In this document: piece after piece, positions 21,528 to 34,790 of the stretch
Layout of the letters: each line of letters opens with the position of its first letter
Position numbering within the stretch: position 1 is the stretch's first letter
DNA from: Galaxea fascicularis
Lineage: Eukaryota > Cnidaria > Anthozoa > Scleractinia > Euphylliidae
Length of the DNA stretch: 64,000 bases
Assembly (NCBI GenBank): GCA_948470475.1
Contig: OX419336.1
Span: forward strand, 27,014,005 to 27,078,004
Direction: 5' to 3'
Translations under genes and position numbers: made by a program
Notes under the pieces: generated by a model
The model's database searches: none
What the model was told of the DNA's origin: nothing
What the model saw: the letters and a program-made list of their open reading frames with translations, nothing else

Positions 21528-24500
21528 ATGAAACATAAAAGCGCGTGTTGCTCATGCTCAAATGTTGATCTTGTCGTCTAGAAAATTTTGAAGTTTCGTA
21601 ACTTCAGTCGCTTATATTTCCGCTTTCGCTCGGTAGATTTTTCTTATTTTTCGGTAACAACTATGATCAATTGGCTGCGTATAGTCTGACTTTTAAAAAA
21701 TTCTGATGGTAGGAAAAAAATTGAGAAAGCAATAGTCAAAAAGTTTTTTTTTTTCTTAATCTGCCTTTCATTTCTGGTAGCATATCTGATATGGAAGTTT
21801 GAGAAGATTTAACCGACCTGTTATTAAATATGACCATAGATTTCGATTTTAGGGCTTAACTGAATGCGTCATGTGGTTGCCATGGTAACAGGTTTTCTAA
21901 GATAAATAAAATGTGGTGAATCTGATGTTTCTTTTATTTCTGTGGCAAATTTCATACTGGTACGATGAACCAGACAGTATTTAGAAAAGAATTTGTAGAA
22001 CTTGTCTCGGCAGAATGAAAACTATTTCGAACCACTTTACGCGTTCAAAACCAGAACAAAAAGGTGATTAAGGGTAGCACCATAGCAAAGCTCTACTAAT
22101 CAAAGGTTTAATTTGAATAACAAAGCGCTTTACTTCATTTGGAGACTCAGACGACGAAACATTCCTTCTTAGTTAAGTTGACAACACCACAGTTATTAAA
22201 TATGCGTTTTTGCGGACGGTTTCTTACCTTGAAAACGTTCGGTTTTTTACTTAACCTTTTTCATACTTTTTAGTCTTGTAAATATTTTGTCATTTTAAAT
22301 CCAAGCGAATATCATGGACACCATTCATAGTTGTAGTGATATATTTTGACCATTCATTTGAATGGTCAAAATCGAGAATTCCATTCTCCGTTCAAGCTCA
22401 AACCTTTATATTATTTATTTAAGGATGACTCTTAGTCAAAAGGCCAAGAGCCTAGGTACGTTTATCTCGTAACACTGGGCCTCGGCGCTGTCTTGCTCTA
22501 AAATGCTTCCCCAAACAACCAGTAGCCGCTAATTTAAAAGCATTAATTCATCGATTGTAATTCAAGTCATAAACCACTCTCAACTAAGGCTATCTAAGCT
22601 GGTTTGATGTTTACCATGATCTGATCTGGATCCGTGCCACTGATATTTTGTGTGTACACGACAGAGCTAGTCTCTTGTAAGCTTTAATTTCTATCATAAC
22701 TAAAACGCCACTACGTTTACACTAATTAGAAAGTCTCTGTGAACTAAAAGAGTAAAGATGTTACCATTAAAGAAACACTAACCTGAGAAAAAAACGTGGC
22801 ACTTCCACAAGTTCAACTGAATTCAATTTTATGATGGGAAGAATGCTGAATTAATTGCACTTAGCTTATTGTATCATGTAAATCGATCGTTTCCGTGGCA
22901 AGACTCTTGGTTGATTTATTACTTACACCTGCCCCCAGGCTGAGATTATAAGCAATTATAAGTGTGCACGCAAGGCATTCTAGAGAAGAGACACTGGGAC
23001 CGTATTTAATGAATTCACGTTGGTGGACAAGTGGTCTTAGTAATTGACCATGATTAAAACAAGGTCGGTTGTTGTAGATGTGATTCAAGTTGTCCTAAGC
23101 TCTCGTTAACACTCACAAAAATAAAAATATAAATAGGTTTCTACGTTAAACCATTTAGAGCATATGGAGATATTTATGACAGCAGCTCAAATGCAATTTT
23201 CATATATTGCTGACAAAGAACAGTGGTGAGCAAGTACAATGACATCAGTGTCAGTTAATGTATTGATAGACTGATATTATATGTTATGGCTAATTTTAGA
23301 AGGGGTGCTCAAGGGAGTCGTGTGACCTCCCTGGAAATAAGTTAGTCTAATATCACGTACTGACTACCTCAGTGATATTTGCTATTATTGATTTTTCTAT
23401 AATTCGACATTAAACCATCCGTTATGATTTTTTTTCCGAGGTTTGCAGCTTGGCGGAAATAAGTGATTCAGTACGTGCCTTCTTGCTAAAACCAATCTGG
23501 ATAAACTTAACAGCCTCTCAGTTCTGCATTGTGGTTACCCTAATCATGTTATACGACACGATAGCACTTTAGTGCATTAAGAAAATTTTTGCTGTTAAAA
23601 TCATTTCCTTTTTTATTTCTCACGCGGAGCAGTTTTTACTAAGGTGCGGAGGCCGCCCCGGCCTCTTCAATTAAGAGGTAGCTGACTCTAAAAATGGTTA
23701 AAACTTATCTAACTCAGTTTAAAGTGCTACTATGATCAAAAAATCATTTTCTTTTTTTCTTCAGATTTTGAAAGCGTGTTCGCTTAACACCTGACTGACA
23801 AAATTTCGAGCTTTGATTTTTATCTAAAGGCTGTTGATTTCGAGTGTAAGGTTTGGATTCCACGGTCCGCCATTACTCCCGTTCAAAACTGACCGATTGG
23901 ACCTCAGAGGCTTGGATCTAGGGAAAAGTGACATCATTTACTCACTAGCTTAAAATTTCAGCGTGTAAACGCAACTTATTATATATGCAAAACACGAGTT
24001 TAAAAATCTGAAAGTCCGAAACTCCCGTGCTGCATATTAATTCAGCCGCGTACACACGCATTGCATTCTTAAACCAGTGAGTCTTTGACGTCATTTTCTC
24101 CTTCACCCAGCTCTCTCCAGATTTTAAAGTTAGTAATGGCGGGCCAATAAATAGCAAAATTCCAGTTAAAATAAACAGGTGTCTTTTTAGAATCAGAACT
24201 TAAAACTTGGGCCACTTAGTGTTTAGTTAACATAGTTTTGAAATCCAAAGAAAAAGAAGAATTGTTTTTTTGGTCGTAGTAGCACTTTAATTCATATAAC
24301 TTATTTAGTCAAAGTTGAGATCGAAACGGAACAATCATAAATTTGGTTGTTTTCCCGCGAGGTCCGGCAGCTATACTTAACCACTATCACTCCGTGAAAG
24401 TACTATTTTGAAAATTATATACCTTTTATTTAATTTATTAGTTTTTCCACAAAAAGTGGGGGAGGGAGGCTACCCCCCGGCCCCTCCCCCTTCGCGGTCC

Positions 24501-27500
24501 CTGAATGATCGCTGTGACATGAACAGTACAGTTCAAGTCCTGAAAGAAAAATTACCTTTGACGGCCAGTGCAAGTATTGTCATCTATTTTAACTTGTGCT
24601 TAACCTGCGATGAGTTTATCTTAACTGAAAATAAGACAATGTGTACGTGTAATATAATGCGAGTCGACAATGGGCTTACTCTTAAGATGTATATATTTTT
24701 ATAAACTATCAGCTCAAACGTAACCGCAAGATAACTATCACTATAATCATTCTGTGATCGATAAACTGATCAATTTGATTCATAGTATGGATGTAGAAAA
24801 AAGTTGACGGACTAAACTGCTGAGTACCATTTCCGCGACTTTCTAAAAAATGGAATATTCAGTATCAAAAAGAAAAGTTTTGATGGAAACCGCTTTTAAC
24901 AAACAGTTGCAAGCTTTAAGGTCGACTGTACGTTTGTCAACCATTTTCAAGTTAAAGAGAATTTGAACAAATACAGCCTTTGAGCTCGCGCATTTTTTAT
25001 TGGCTAAATGCGTCTATAGGACCCTAGCCCAGACAGATATAAGCAGCCTCCCGCAGCTCAAAAGGTATCCATTTCATATAGTGATCCGAACCAACATATC
25101 GATTGAAATTCGACAGATCAGTATCATGTTCACCCATTGGCAGTGGACCGATGATTAAGATTGTGCATTTTGTACGGTGATATTTTTCACAGCCAGCAAG
25201 TGGTAGCCCGAAGGGTTAGACGCGAATTGTTTGATATTTACGATGTACTTCTATCCTGTTGTTGAAATTCTACGCGACGAGGGCTATTCAAGAGAGCTCA
25301 ATGAACTTAAACGTTACTTAAATAACACGGTTGAGACTAACTCTAGACGGAACTAATGTTTTTCAGTATGTTGCGAATCAGAAGACCAAACACTATGTTG
25401 AAAATTCTAAATATGAAAACAAACCTCTTCGCCCTGTTTCTGACGGCGAACATGCTACACGTCCTAAGTCCTTCCGACTACAAGGTGCATTCAAAAGTGA
25501 TTGAAAGCTTCAAGTGCAATTCATCTTCGTCCACAAACTTTTGACTGAATTCAGTCAACAGAACAAAGGGAGGTTCTATTTTGACACCACTTTGACTGTT
25601 AAGACCACTTTTTGAAAGTTGTTTACCAGGTGATGTATATCCATTCGCACTTCAGTCTTCGATCACTAGTTGAAGCTAGTTCATAAATTCTCTAATAAGC
25701 TAGTAAAGAAAATAAGGTCATAGACCCTTCTCACCAAATCATCAAGAATTGATTATTAACGGGAAAGTACTAAATGCTAGATTTACTGCCTTCAAAATAA
25801 TATTCTCTCTTTCAAATCTGATCCCTGCGCAGAAATTAAGACAGCCTTGTTTCGACAGAACTAGGTGTTAGTTTGGCCGTGATCAGTGTTGAATAAGTTA
25901 TTTTCTCTGACGGGCTCTCCTACCTTCACCAGGCAATGAAGAATTATTCATCTTGGCCGTATACTCAGTCCTTGCACGTTGTATTTTTCTTTTCCTTGAT
26001 GTCTCAGTCCAGTTCAGCCTTCACACTGTTGGTATAAGCAGTGGTTGTATGCGTTAAATTCGAACAAACTTCAATCGATCTCATTCCATTTTTTAGACGC
26101 CCGCCTAAAAATGACTAGCACGTACGTAAACAGCGTTAATCGTTAGCTGACTACCAAAAAGGAATTTCGGCGTAAGATTTTTGAGTTACTCTGGTATCCA
26201 TTTTTGTTGCCACATTGACGCACGCTTAGCTAACTTAAATTTTTCTTACGATGCTTTAAACAAAGGTCATTGTTCATGAGACTAAACAAAACTTCAATCG
26301 TCACAGAAAAATGCCATTTAACGAAAACTAGTCAAGAGGTTATTTCCTTTTTTTTTCAAGATTTGGGTAGTTTGCCGAAGTAAAAACAAAAGGTGTACCT
26401 TGGGTTTATGGATAAGCTATGCTGTTGACATTTCATTGATAGCAACATCCGTACATTACTGGCTGAACAGGTCTTCTGATATCCGATGTTTGTGTCGGCA
26501 TTTGACGTTAATTACTCACTAATAATCTTGAACAAAAGTACTTTAAGGCAGGCGTATATACATGACTCTAAACCGCTTTGCGGATTAAGTGAAAAAACCT
26601 GAGAAACAAACTTTATTGTGAAGCGACTAATAAAGTAATCATACCACAAAGGTTTGATCCCCTATTAATCTTGTTACAAAACATTGTCCATGATCTCTTT
26701 GCGTTCAAACAATCATGCAGATATTTTACAGTGCTGGTTGTCTTGCAGGTACTTGACACAAAAACTTTCCAGAAGAGGCAGCTATCCATATCGCTTAGGG
26801 TACAAAGATTATTGTTGTCCACAACGAAATAAAACAACGTAACCCCATTTTTGTTAGGACTGAGTCTGAATATCACGGCTAAGGGATAAAACGAGAATAA
26901 GCTTATTTGTCTTCGCACGAGAAATCAAACAATTATACAAACTCGATAAATCGCCTCAGGCTGCTGACCCAGTTAATCTTTGTACCTCAGAAAATTAGGG
27001 TTACTTTGAAAATTTCAATAATGTAAGACAGCTATCTCAACTGATTCCGGCTAAAAGTGCAATTATTTTCATTGTGTAATGGGTAAAGAAACTATATATT
27101 TCACTCCACTTAATTTCTCAGCAAGGGGTCCAGCAGTCATGTCTTGTCCGCATTACACAAGCTAGAATTCCCATTGAAGGCCAAGTAGAAGGCATCGTTA
27201 CTGTCGCGTTCTTGATGGTGTTAGTTTCTTCGTCAAGCGACAGCGATAATTGCGCCAATTTTGGTGTTCATAATTCAATTCCCAATGACAAATCGTCAAT
27301 ATAAGTAAGTGACGTAGACTATGCTGTTCGAAGAATTAGAAGACGACGTTCGTTAGGTCGCTACGTAATATGAAAAACATCGGCTTCGAAATGTTGACAG
27401 ATTCAGTTGATAAAGAAGATGTTTGCTGCGAATCTACAGAAGAACCCTCTAATTACGGTAACAAAAGGAAGCTCCTAATGTGGAGTTGACAATCACGGCA

Positions 27501-28097
27501 CATAGAAGTTAGAGAATCGAAGGAGTGGCTGACGTAAGTCTTCAAATCCGCACGATTCGTCTTTCATCCCAAGGCCGAGAGAGGTTGAAGGGGGGTCTCC
27601 GCTACTTGTATACGCAGCTCAAAAGTGAGATTAGTTTCAGCCTATTGGTCTCATACTATTATTCTCACGCAGATTTCGACGTAATATTTAGGACTGATAC
27701 TTGTGCCAGTTTAAATTTTTTAGCCAGACCTGAATTAGAGACGGACGTATTTTGGTACCAAATTCAAGCATCGCATAAAAAAAAATCCAAAGACTATTGC
27801 CCCCGCCCGCCTACGGATTTCTACGGGGAGGAGATTGACGATAAGATCAGTTTGAAAACCTGAATATAGCTTTCGTTCATGAAGTGGAAGAACACCTTTT
27901 TACGCCTAATCCATCAACCCTACTGAAAGATAGCTTCATTGGCTTGCGCAAGCTGTTCATGAATGTCTGATTTAGCATGGTTTACAAACTTTGAGTCGAA
28001 CCTTCATTGTAACTGTGTCATATTCCTGGCTTAAATGTACCATTTAGTTGAAAAAACTAACCTTTTGGATATAGTTTTGAGAGCCAAATTCTCAGTT
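21528..28097. other. 6.5 kb without a recognisable gene
   Basis: Only short frames (up to about 110 codons) are present, none with motifs. Two items stand out. One is a perfect 30-bp palindrome at 22343-22372. The other is a promoter-like combination at about 24990-25050, with ATTGGCTAA then GATATAAGCAG. The latter is not followed by a convincing coding exon. A C-rich patch near 24470-24500 is low complexity. Confidence 0.5.
22343..22372. repeat. Perfect 30-bp palindrome (14-bp arms, 2-bp loop)
   Basis: ATTTTGACCATTCA, then TT, then TGAATGGTCAAAAT. The arms are exact complements. It could form a cruciform or an RNA hairpin, or bind a dimeric factor. No neighbouring gene gives a clue. Confidence 0.9.
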
Positions 28098-28207
28098 ATG
28101 GCGGAAAGGAAGAACCCAGAAGTATCCTCTCAATCTCGATCTTGTTCTGACCGCCAACTGCTAGCAGACCTTCAGCAATCAAGAATGAATGAGAATCCAC
28201 CTACCAA
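28098..28207 (+). CDS. Candidate first coding exon of an unrecognised gene
   Basis: An ATG in good context (AGTTATGGCG) opens 36 codons of hydrophilic, Ser/Gln/Arg-rich sequence beginning MAERKNPEVSSQSRSCSD, then meets a good splice donor (CAA|GTAAGG, GT at 28208-28209). A pyrimidine-rich acceptor, CCTTTTCAG, ends at 28410. Joining 28207 to 28411 keeps the frame open to TGA at 28532-28534, a 77-residue product. AATAAA sits at 28588-28593. The product matches nothing I know. The splice sites could be chance, or the exon could belong to a longer gene. Confidence 0.25.
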
Positions 28208-28942
28208 GTAAGGCTTAGGAACTTGTTGGCGGCCACGCTAAGCTTTTCCTTATTACACTCTATTTTCTACGAGGATTTAACTCTCTTCCGTGGCGGAGAC
28301 GAAGCTGCTTTCACAACGTGACTTGTTCCCTTTGGTTAGCTCATTCTTACCACAAAAGTGATAGCACGTCGGAATGGTTCTAAAACAAGCGTGTTATGTT
28401 ACCTTTTCAGCTGGTTGCGAGTTTCGTCATCTCGATATGCCTTTTCTGTCAATCACAAAGGTCGATGGATTGCGAGTATTTCGCATATACACTCAAAAGC
28501 CGGAAGATCATTAATTGTTGTATTGGAACACTGAGGAGACGTAGTTGGGATATATTTGTGCTTATCCAGTTTCAATAATCAAACAAAAATAAAATGTCTA
28601 AACCTAAAATGTACTCTATTTCTGGAAAAAAATGTATGCAAATCCTTGGAATACGGAAAAAGTCATTTCAATTAAAGTTGGTGACAAATATACTCCAAGG
28701 CGGAGACAAAGATGCCCGCAATCAGTGATTTGAGCGCCTCTTAATTGCCTTTCGTAATCATTATCGATCAGTATTATCCTCAGTGCCTTTTAAAGTAGTT
28801 TGTTGACATTACCGATTTTGAATGCTTACCTAAAGTATCCTAGAGGAAAGATTCTTGTCACGTTACAAATGCCATCACATACTCTGACATGCTTTGAGGA
28901 CGCTCTGCATAATTAAGTTGATATACGATCACTTATCGCATT
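28208..28942. other. Possible small intron, second exon and 3' end; otherwise nothing
   Basis: Contains the acceptor at 28410 and the AATAAA at 28588-28593 described for the preceding candidate exon. Nothing else is recognised up to the foldback element at 28943. Confidence 0.3.
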
Positions 28943-30003
28943 ACCCTGGGTGCCAGAGGTTTTTTTCTCGTTAGGGGCGACAGAATTGAGCGGCGAAGCC
29001 GCGAAGGCGAGTCGCAAAGTGGCGAGAAAAAAACCTCTGGCACCAACGGATAACAACCTCACTTCCATGCCGACGCCAATTTCCTTTGATTGACATCCGC
29101 AGTCAGAGCTTATTTTAGAAACACAGCGAACCGGTTTTTCCCACGTGGAGTAAAATTTGCGTGTCATGTTTCGTGTAATACAAACAACACTGCAAGATAA
29201 AGATTATTACCCGGCTTAAATTCCTATTAAGAGAGAGGCTGTACTGTCATCAAACGCACTGAAACGAGCCAAACAAAAGCTAGACAAAATACTTCAGAGG
29301 GCATACAAAGGACCGCAGTCGCTAAACAGAAACAACAAGGGTCAAAGTAAACAGGCGATAAATGCAGAATTTAAACCCAGAAATAACCTTTGGTATGAAA
29401 ATACATAGCATGCGACAGTTTAGCACATGGCTGTTTCAATTACTTTCATCATCATATTAATCCTCTAAACCATTGTGTTGCCCCGCTGAAAACAAACAAG
29501 AAGCTAAATCGGTCAATAGAACCGAAGTAGACGCGGCAAACATGCGAACCCCATTTTACGTCAGTTCTTGTATGTGGGAGTTGAACAGCGAAACCAACTG
29601 CGAAAACATCTTTTCGCGCGACAACCTGTACAATGGAAAGGACCTGCTCCAGTTTCAAGTGATCGAATTCCGGAAATTTTGCATCTACAGTTGATTTCAA
29701 AGCGCTTGCTATTTCGAAAAGCACAACGCTCATGTCGTCTTCTCGTATTACTGTGGTAAAACCAGTTTGGCCAAGATCACCCTAAACTTAACCAATGGCA
29801 GCCCTTTTAAAAGAAACGTTTTTCAATTGACCAATCAGATTCCCAGGGTCAGATTTTGACTCTGGAGAAATAAATGGCAACGTGATTGGATCGGCGCGCT
29901 CAAAAGACTTAACGGCCTGAGCCAGAGGTCTCTCGCCGACCAGCACTACTCGCTCTGACGCTCCTCGCCGCTGGCGAACGAGAAGACCTCTGGCATCCAG
30001 GGT
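28943..30003. mobile_element. 1.06-kb foldback/TIR element with hairpin ends
   Basis: The outer ends are inverted (ACCCTGGGTGCCAGAGGT and ACCTCTGGCATCCAGGGT). Each end is also a hairpin of its own. On the left, 28949-28970 pairs with 29023-29044 (GGTGCCAGAGGTTTTTTTCT core). On the right, GCCAGAGGTCTCTCG near 29921 pairs with CGAGAAGACCTCTGGC at 29979-29994. ATTA-like bases flank both ends, but the target duplication cannot be fixed. The interior holds a - strand frame that looks like the start of a RecQ-like helicase. It is non-autonomous. Confidence 0.75.
29452..29733 (-). pseudogene. RecQ-helicase-like N-terminal fragment
   Basis: The frame starts with a true ATG at 29733 and runs 93 codons. 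Residues 1-46 end in HLKLEQVLSIVQVVARKDVF, which fits the Q-motif region of RecQ-type helicases (L+..Q...I......+DVF), normally followed by LPTGxGKS. Here the Walker A sequence is missing and the frame continues into unrelated sequence (GFAVQL...), so the protein cannot be a working helicase. RecQ-like ORFs carried inside multicopy elements occur in cnidarian genomes (recollection). The call rests on a short motif and is tentative. Confidence 0.4.
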
Positions 30004-32445
30004 ATTATCGCATTAAACAAGTACGTGAAGACAACATTAGAACTAAGAGATAACACCACCGTATCCACCGTGCTTCGCCGACATGATTGCTCACTTAGAC
30101 TATGCAGAAACAAGATAAACCGTTTTTTCGCTCAGTGCTCGTAGAGTAAAGTTATCTGGCGCAGATGTTACCGAGGTCAAGCATTCATCACTTCTTAAAC
30201 TCATTAGAGAAACTTGGCAAAGCATCAGTCTGAGTGACTGTTTTTCTTGCTCCCTAAAGCGCCATAAGCGAAGCTTTGATCGTATTAATTTTACTTTGAT
30301 ATTAAAAATATAAAAAAAATTGGTGTACTTTATATAACCAGAGCAAGAGAAAAAAAATCGATCTCGGACAATGGTTAACCGAACAACTGACCTCATAAAT
30401 TGTACACTATCTTCTTGAAAACCGTTTTCATTTCCTTTGTTTTTAATAATGGTGTTTTTATTTTATTTTTTTCCGAGTGCAATTAGGTTTCCTCAAAGTG
30501 TCGCCATATTCCTGGGTAAATCTATACATATTTTTGCTATTATCTCAACAATTCAATTTTCAGCTTTTAAGAAGGATACAACAGTTCTTTTATTTGACAC
30601 TACCATTCTTTTACTCTTCGTACTCTCTCTTCTCTCTTCCACAAAGAATGATGGCGTCTGATATTAATGCCGCAAGGTATTGTTTCTGTGAATATCTTGA
30701 GGTTCTAAATTGGTTAATTGAGTAAAAGGTTGCCGCCAAAATTACTTCTTTGTGAGTGCGATTCGTGTAGGCGTGATTCAACGTAAGATACGTGCCTCGG
30801 ACTTATGTAATTTAAAATTGTTCGATTTCTTCAAAAAGAAGCGAATCTATCCCACCCTGCAGTTTGTATCAGCCGTAGTGATTCTCAGTGAAGGCTGAAT
30901 GGTTGAAGATTTTTAGCCCCATGGCCTGCTGCTGGTGACTTGCGCTCGTGACTACTCATGTATAACGTAACATACAGGCGGAAAGTTTACCCGCCTGCGG
31001 ATATTACAACCTAGAAAAGGCTAAGTACGCGTGCTTGCGCACAAACAATACGTCAAGTGGCCTTTTTAGGTACAAGACAATACTCCTGATCTTGTTCAGA
31101 AGGAATTGACTTTTTTTTCTCGATGTGTTAAAACGTGGTACTGAAAAAATAAAGGTTTCATCGGAAGAGGCTCTAGGACATTTCTGTAAAGAATAAGGCC
31201 TAGTCAAAATATTTGGACAGTTTCAAAGCAACACCTCTCTAAATTGTCTTTATGGGATTATTAATGCTGGCTAAAATCTTAAGTGCGCAGTGGTCGAATA
31301 GTTTTTTCGATCAAAATGAATCTCTTACTTCGTCTTCCAAACAATCTATCACAGTCTTTAATACACAAAGGAAAATATCCCTTCAACTATCAGGGGCACC
31401 CAACAAGAAACTTCGATGAAATTTCTGTTAAGGAGAGTCTACCCGTTCTAAGACTTTCGGATAATGCATTGCTGAAAAGCTACTGATTCCTTATTTAAAA
31501 CATCACCTTAAAGATGCGCAACCAGAGAAATCCCAGAGAAAATAGTCCCCTAGATTTTCGGAAGGGATATTTTTCGCAATTTTTCGCTCTTAAAAAGGTC
31601 GCCTAGTATTTTCGGGTAAGCAAATAGTTAGTAGAGACGTTCTCCGAAGGTACCATTCAGCTAGCAAGTTTTTGAAATGAAGATTTCATTCCCTAAAATG
31701 TTCCGGAGTTTCAATTTTCAGCTAAGAAATCTGAACAGATCAAATTTTTCTAGCTGATTAAAACAACTCTTTAAACATTACAAGGAGCCTAGAAATATCC
31801 CTCACTAAAGGTTTTTTTTTTAAACTTGCTCGTTTGGTGCCCCTGAACTATGTGAAATGCTCCCCTTGATTACAGGTATCCTTGTCAGCAATTACTGAAG
31901 TGGTTTAGCAAAAAACAACTTAATTGATATGGCAGTTTAGTACTCACATCACCAATAGTTATGACTTGGGCGATAATCGAATTACAACTTGTAAATCCAA
32001 AGCCTACAAATCGTCAACTTGAACTTTTGGCTCCAGATATCGCTTGCGTCTTTTGGCGAGTAGATATCATTTCATGTACGCTTTTTCTCTGCCCTTTGCA
32101 GCCTTTCTGTATGTCACGACACAAACTCATTCTGCAGCCCTTGCGTGTATCACCACACAATTTTCAGGAACTGAGGATGCATTCAGTGTTTATACAGCGG
32201 GCCGGGATAGCCAAGGCGGACATGTTGTATATTAACGACTTTTCCGCCCGAAAACAAACCGCTTAAAATATTTTTTCCATAAATGGAATGCATTTACGCA
32301 ACCAAGATTTCTGTTCTTTTCTTTTGCTAGAAAGTCAATTCCTAACTGACTTTTCTAAACTCTGGTCTAGGTAAAAAGCTGTAAGGGACGTCTTGATTTG
32401 ATTATTGAAAGCCGGTATCAAGCGGCAGTTGCCGTGTTCGGGAAT
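30004..32445. other. Non-coding stretch, nothing recognised
   Basis: The longest frame is about 101 codons (31961-32266, +) and overlaps a second frame of similar quality. Neither has motifs, a signal peptide or convincing splice sites. No repeat structure is seen. Confidence 0.5.
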
Positions 32446-32664
32446 CTTAGGGCGCTTACCATTAGTCAGAACTGGCCGGCCAGGCCAGTCCATTTGTAAA
32501 GAGAATTCCACTATTAAAAAGAACTGTCCAAACAGATCACTTTATTTCTACATAGTATGCATAGCAGGAATGTTTGTTTAGCAAAAACTCTCCGAAGAAG
32601 CCCATTTCATTTTCAAAACGACCGGTCGGACTGGCCAGTTCTGACAAATGGAAAGCGCCCTAAG
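32446..32664. mobile_element. MITE with CTTAGGGCGCTT termini
   Basis: The left end CTTAGGGCGCTTACCATTAG continues to TCAGAACTGGCC. The right end is its inverted counterpart, with GGCCAGTTCTGACAAATGG and then AAAGCGCCCTAAG. The TIRs are about 36 bp with a few mismatches, giving a 219-bp element with no coding capacity. The central part (TTCCACTATTAAAAAG onward) is AT-rich. No clear target duplication is visible outside the ends. Confidence 0.82.
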
Positions 32665-34790
32665 TGTTTCAGGTCTGCAAGAGGAATTTTGTTTTCTTTA
32701 TAACCTCTGATTTCGACTCCGAAGATCTCCCGTAAAAACGGAAGCTCTTACTTAATGGCAAACAGTCCCCGTGCGTCACGACTCTTGGGTTATAAATAAA
32801 CCAGCCAACAGAACATGTCGTAAATTGTATTTGAGGTTGAATCGGCACTCCATGCCAGTTGAATTTCTGTAAATACAGCTTAGTGGAAAGCCAGAGGCTA
32901 ACAATTTGTCTTACAGTAATGACCTCTTCAGATACGTACTTCGGATAAGCCATTGACCAAACTTCTTGTAATTTACTATATTTCTTTCTAAAAATTACTC
33001 TTACTGCATGCAGCTTTGCTTTATAGCCGCGCGCATATTTTACTGTTATTTTATCAGTGCTTAAAGGTTATCTCAGTTCGATGTGGTCTATTATTTCACT
33101 AGAGCTTAATTTCTTAAAGCGAGTAGGGATCAAATCTGGCTTAAAGCTGTAACCAGTGAACAGAGAAACGATTAGCTCCATAACGAAAAAACCTAAAATT
33201 TGCCATTCTCTCTCAGTATCAACTTAAGAAAATTGATTATGCTGGGGGAAAACGTCATTTAGAGATAAACATACATATACGAACTGCACATGCTCTCTAT
33301 CGCAATGTGTTGTTATTTTTTCTTGAAACATTTCCGACCGGCCGAAAAAAAAAAAACATTACAGTCCTTGTGCGTTGGTCACGGAGAAGCGCTATACGCA
33401 TGAAGAATTTGCTAATCAAACTAACTCGTCGAAGAGGTGAAAAAAAAAAACTACACCGTGGAAAGTTTGAACGCAGCCAGTGAAACCGGAGAAAAGCTGG
33501 ACTTAGACCTCTGTCCTAATGTTTTTTTCTTTATGCCGTAAATGTATTTTTAACAGTAAGAGAAACTATAGATGATTTGCAAATTGGCTTGGCAACACCG
33601 CCCCAATTTTAGTGAATAGAAGAGATTCCATCAGCCATTAACAATACGGTTCGCACCAAATTCATAGCCTTTCTTATAAAAAGTATTCTCAACACTACCA
33701 AGCCTATTAATTTTTGTTCCACTGAATAAAGTCTCTTTAAAGACTTCCTTCCATTTCTGTTTGCACCGTCTGCGATGACCTACATCGACGCATCGATGAC
33801 GTCATTGACTTTTTTTTAATCGGAAATGGTGGTGTTTAAATTCTTGAACCGTTCATTATTCCAAACCGGAATTTCGAAGACGTAGAACACAATCTTGCTG
33901 AAGGTTGTGACAAATTAGGAAAATTCGCCAGTAGCATGAAATATTTTGTTTCTGTATTGTGTTGAACTTGAAAAGTAGAGTATATTACCGGTGCGTTAGT
34001 TGAGTGAACACCTCAGAAGACGGGAAAAAGGGGTAAAAAGCTGTTACTTCTTTGTTTTTTCCGTGCTTTGACGTCATCTGTGATTACTGAACACATGCAC
34101 GCCAATAGGTGCACCAGATAATTATGTCGGTTCCAATATTATTGTTAAAATTAGCTCAATGCAGGATATGTGCCAAATATGAAACAAGTTAAGTTAGGTA
34201 ACCACCAAAGTACTTTGGCTCGCCTTTGGGCTCCCGGTATCTTATTGAATTGGTTTGAGCATCCTACTGTCGTTCGAAGGTAGTGTGTTTCTGTACTGCG
34301 GACCATGATTACCCCGATGCCAAAATCAGTAAATTGAGGACTTCCTCATAGCCGTTGTTGCGAGGAAAACGAGGTGAGACACAGTAAGTGCTCAGGTACC
34401 TAGGGCCCGGACCCAGGGAGGAATTATTCTTGCTTCTTTTAAATAATCCCTGGAGATGTCTATTCTGTAAGTAAGCCTTTGCTGATTAATTCCACAATTT
34501 ATTCAAATCTAATTAATTCCTCGTTCTCTTTTCATAGAGTTGCATTTGTGAAGTTTCTTTTATCATAAGTTAACGTGTAGTTTCAAGTTTTTACCCTGCA
34601 CTGAATATTCTATGCATATTTGTTATGGCAATGTTCGATGACATCATGGACTTACGCGTCCTGTTAGATTATGGATATTTTAAATTGCTTAAAACCTTCA
34701 CAGAAAATAGATTAGCTCAGATTTAACAGGATAATAAATTCAGTTGTTATATTTAAAGTTAAATAACGTTTCTTACTCGGGCTTCCTGTG
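32665..34790. other. Non-coding stretch, nothing recognised
   Basis: AT-rich with homopolymer A/T runs (for example 33348-33357 and 33440-33450). There is no frame above about 95 codons and no repeat ends identified. Confidence 0.5.

Noticed and set aside
27525..27863. Open frame of 112 codons (+)
   Set aside because: Begins with GTG rather than ATG and shows no family features; a chance frame is likely.
31961..32266. Overlapping open frames around 32 kb (+)
   Set aside because: Two frames of similar length overlap, neither with motifs or plausible start and splice signals.
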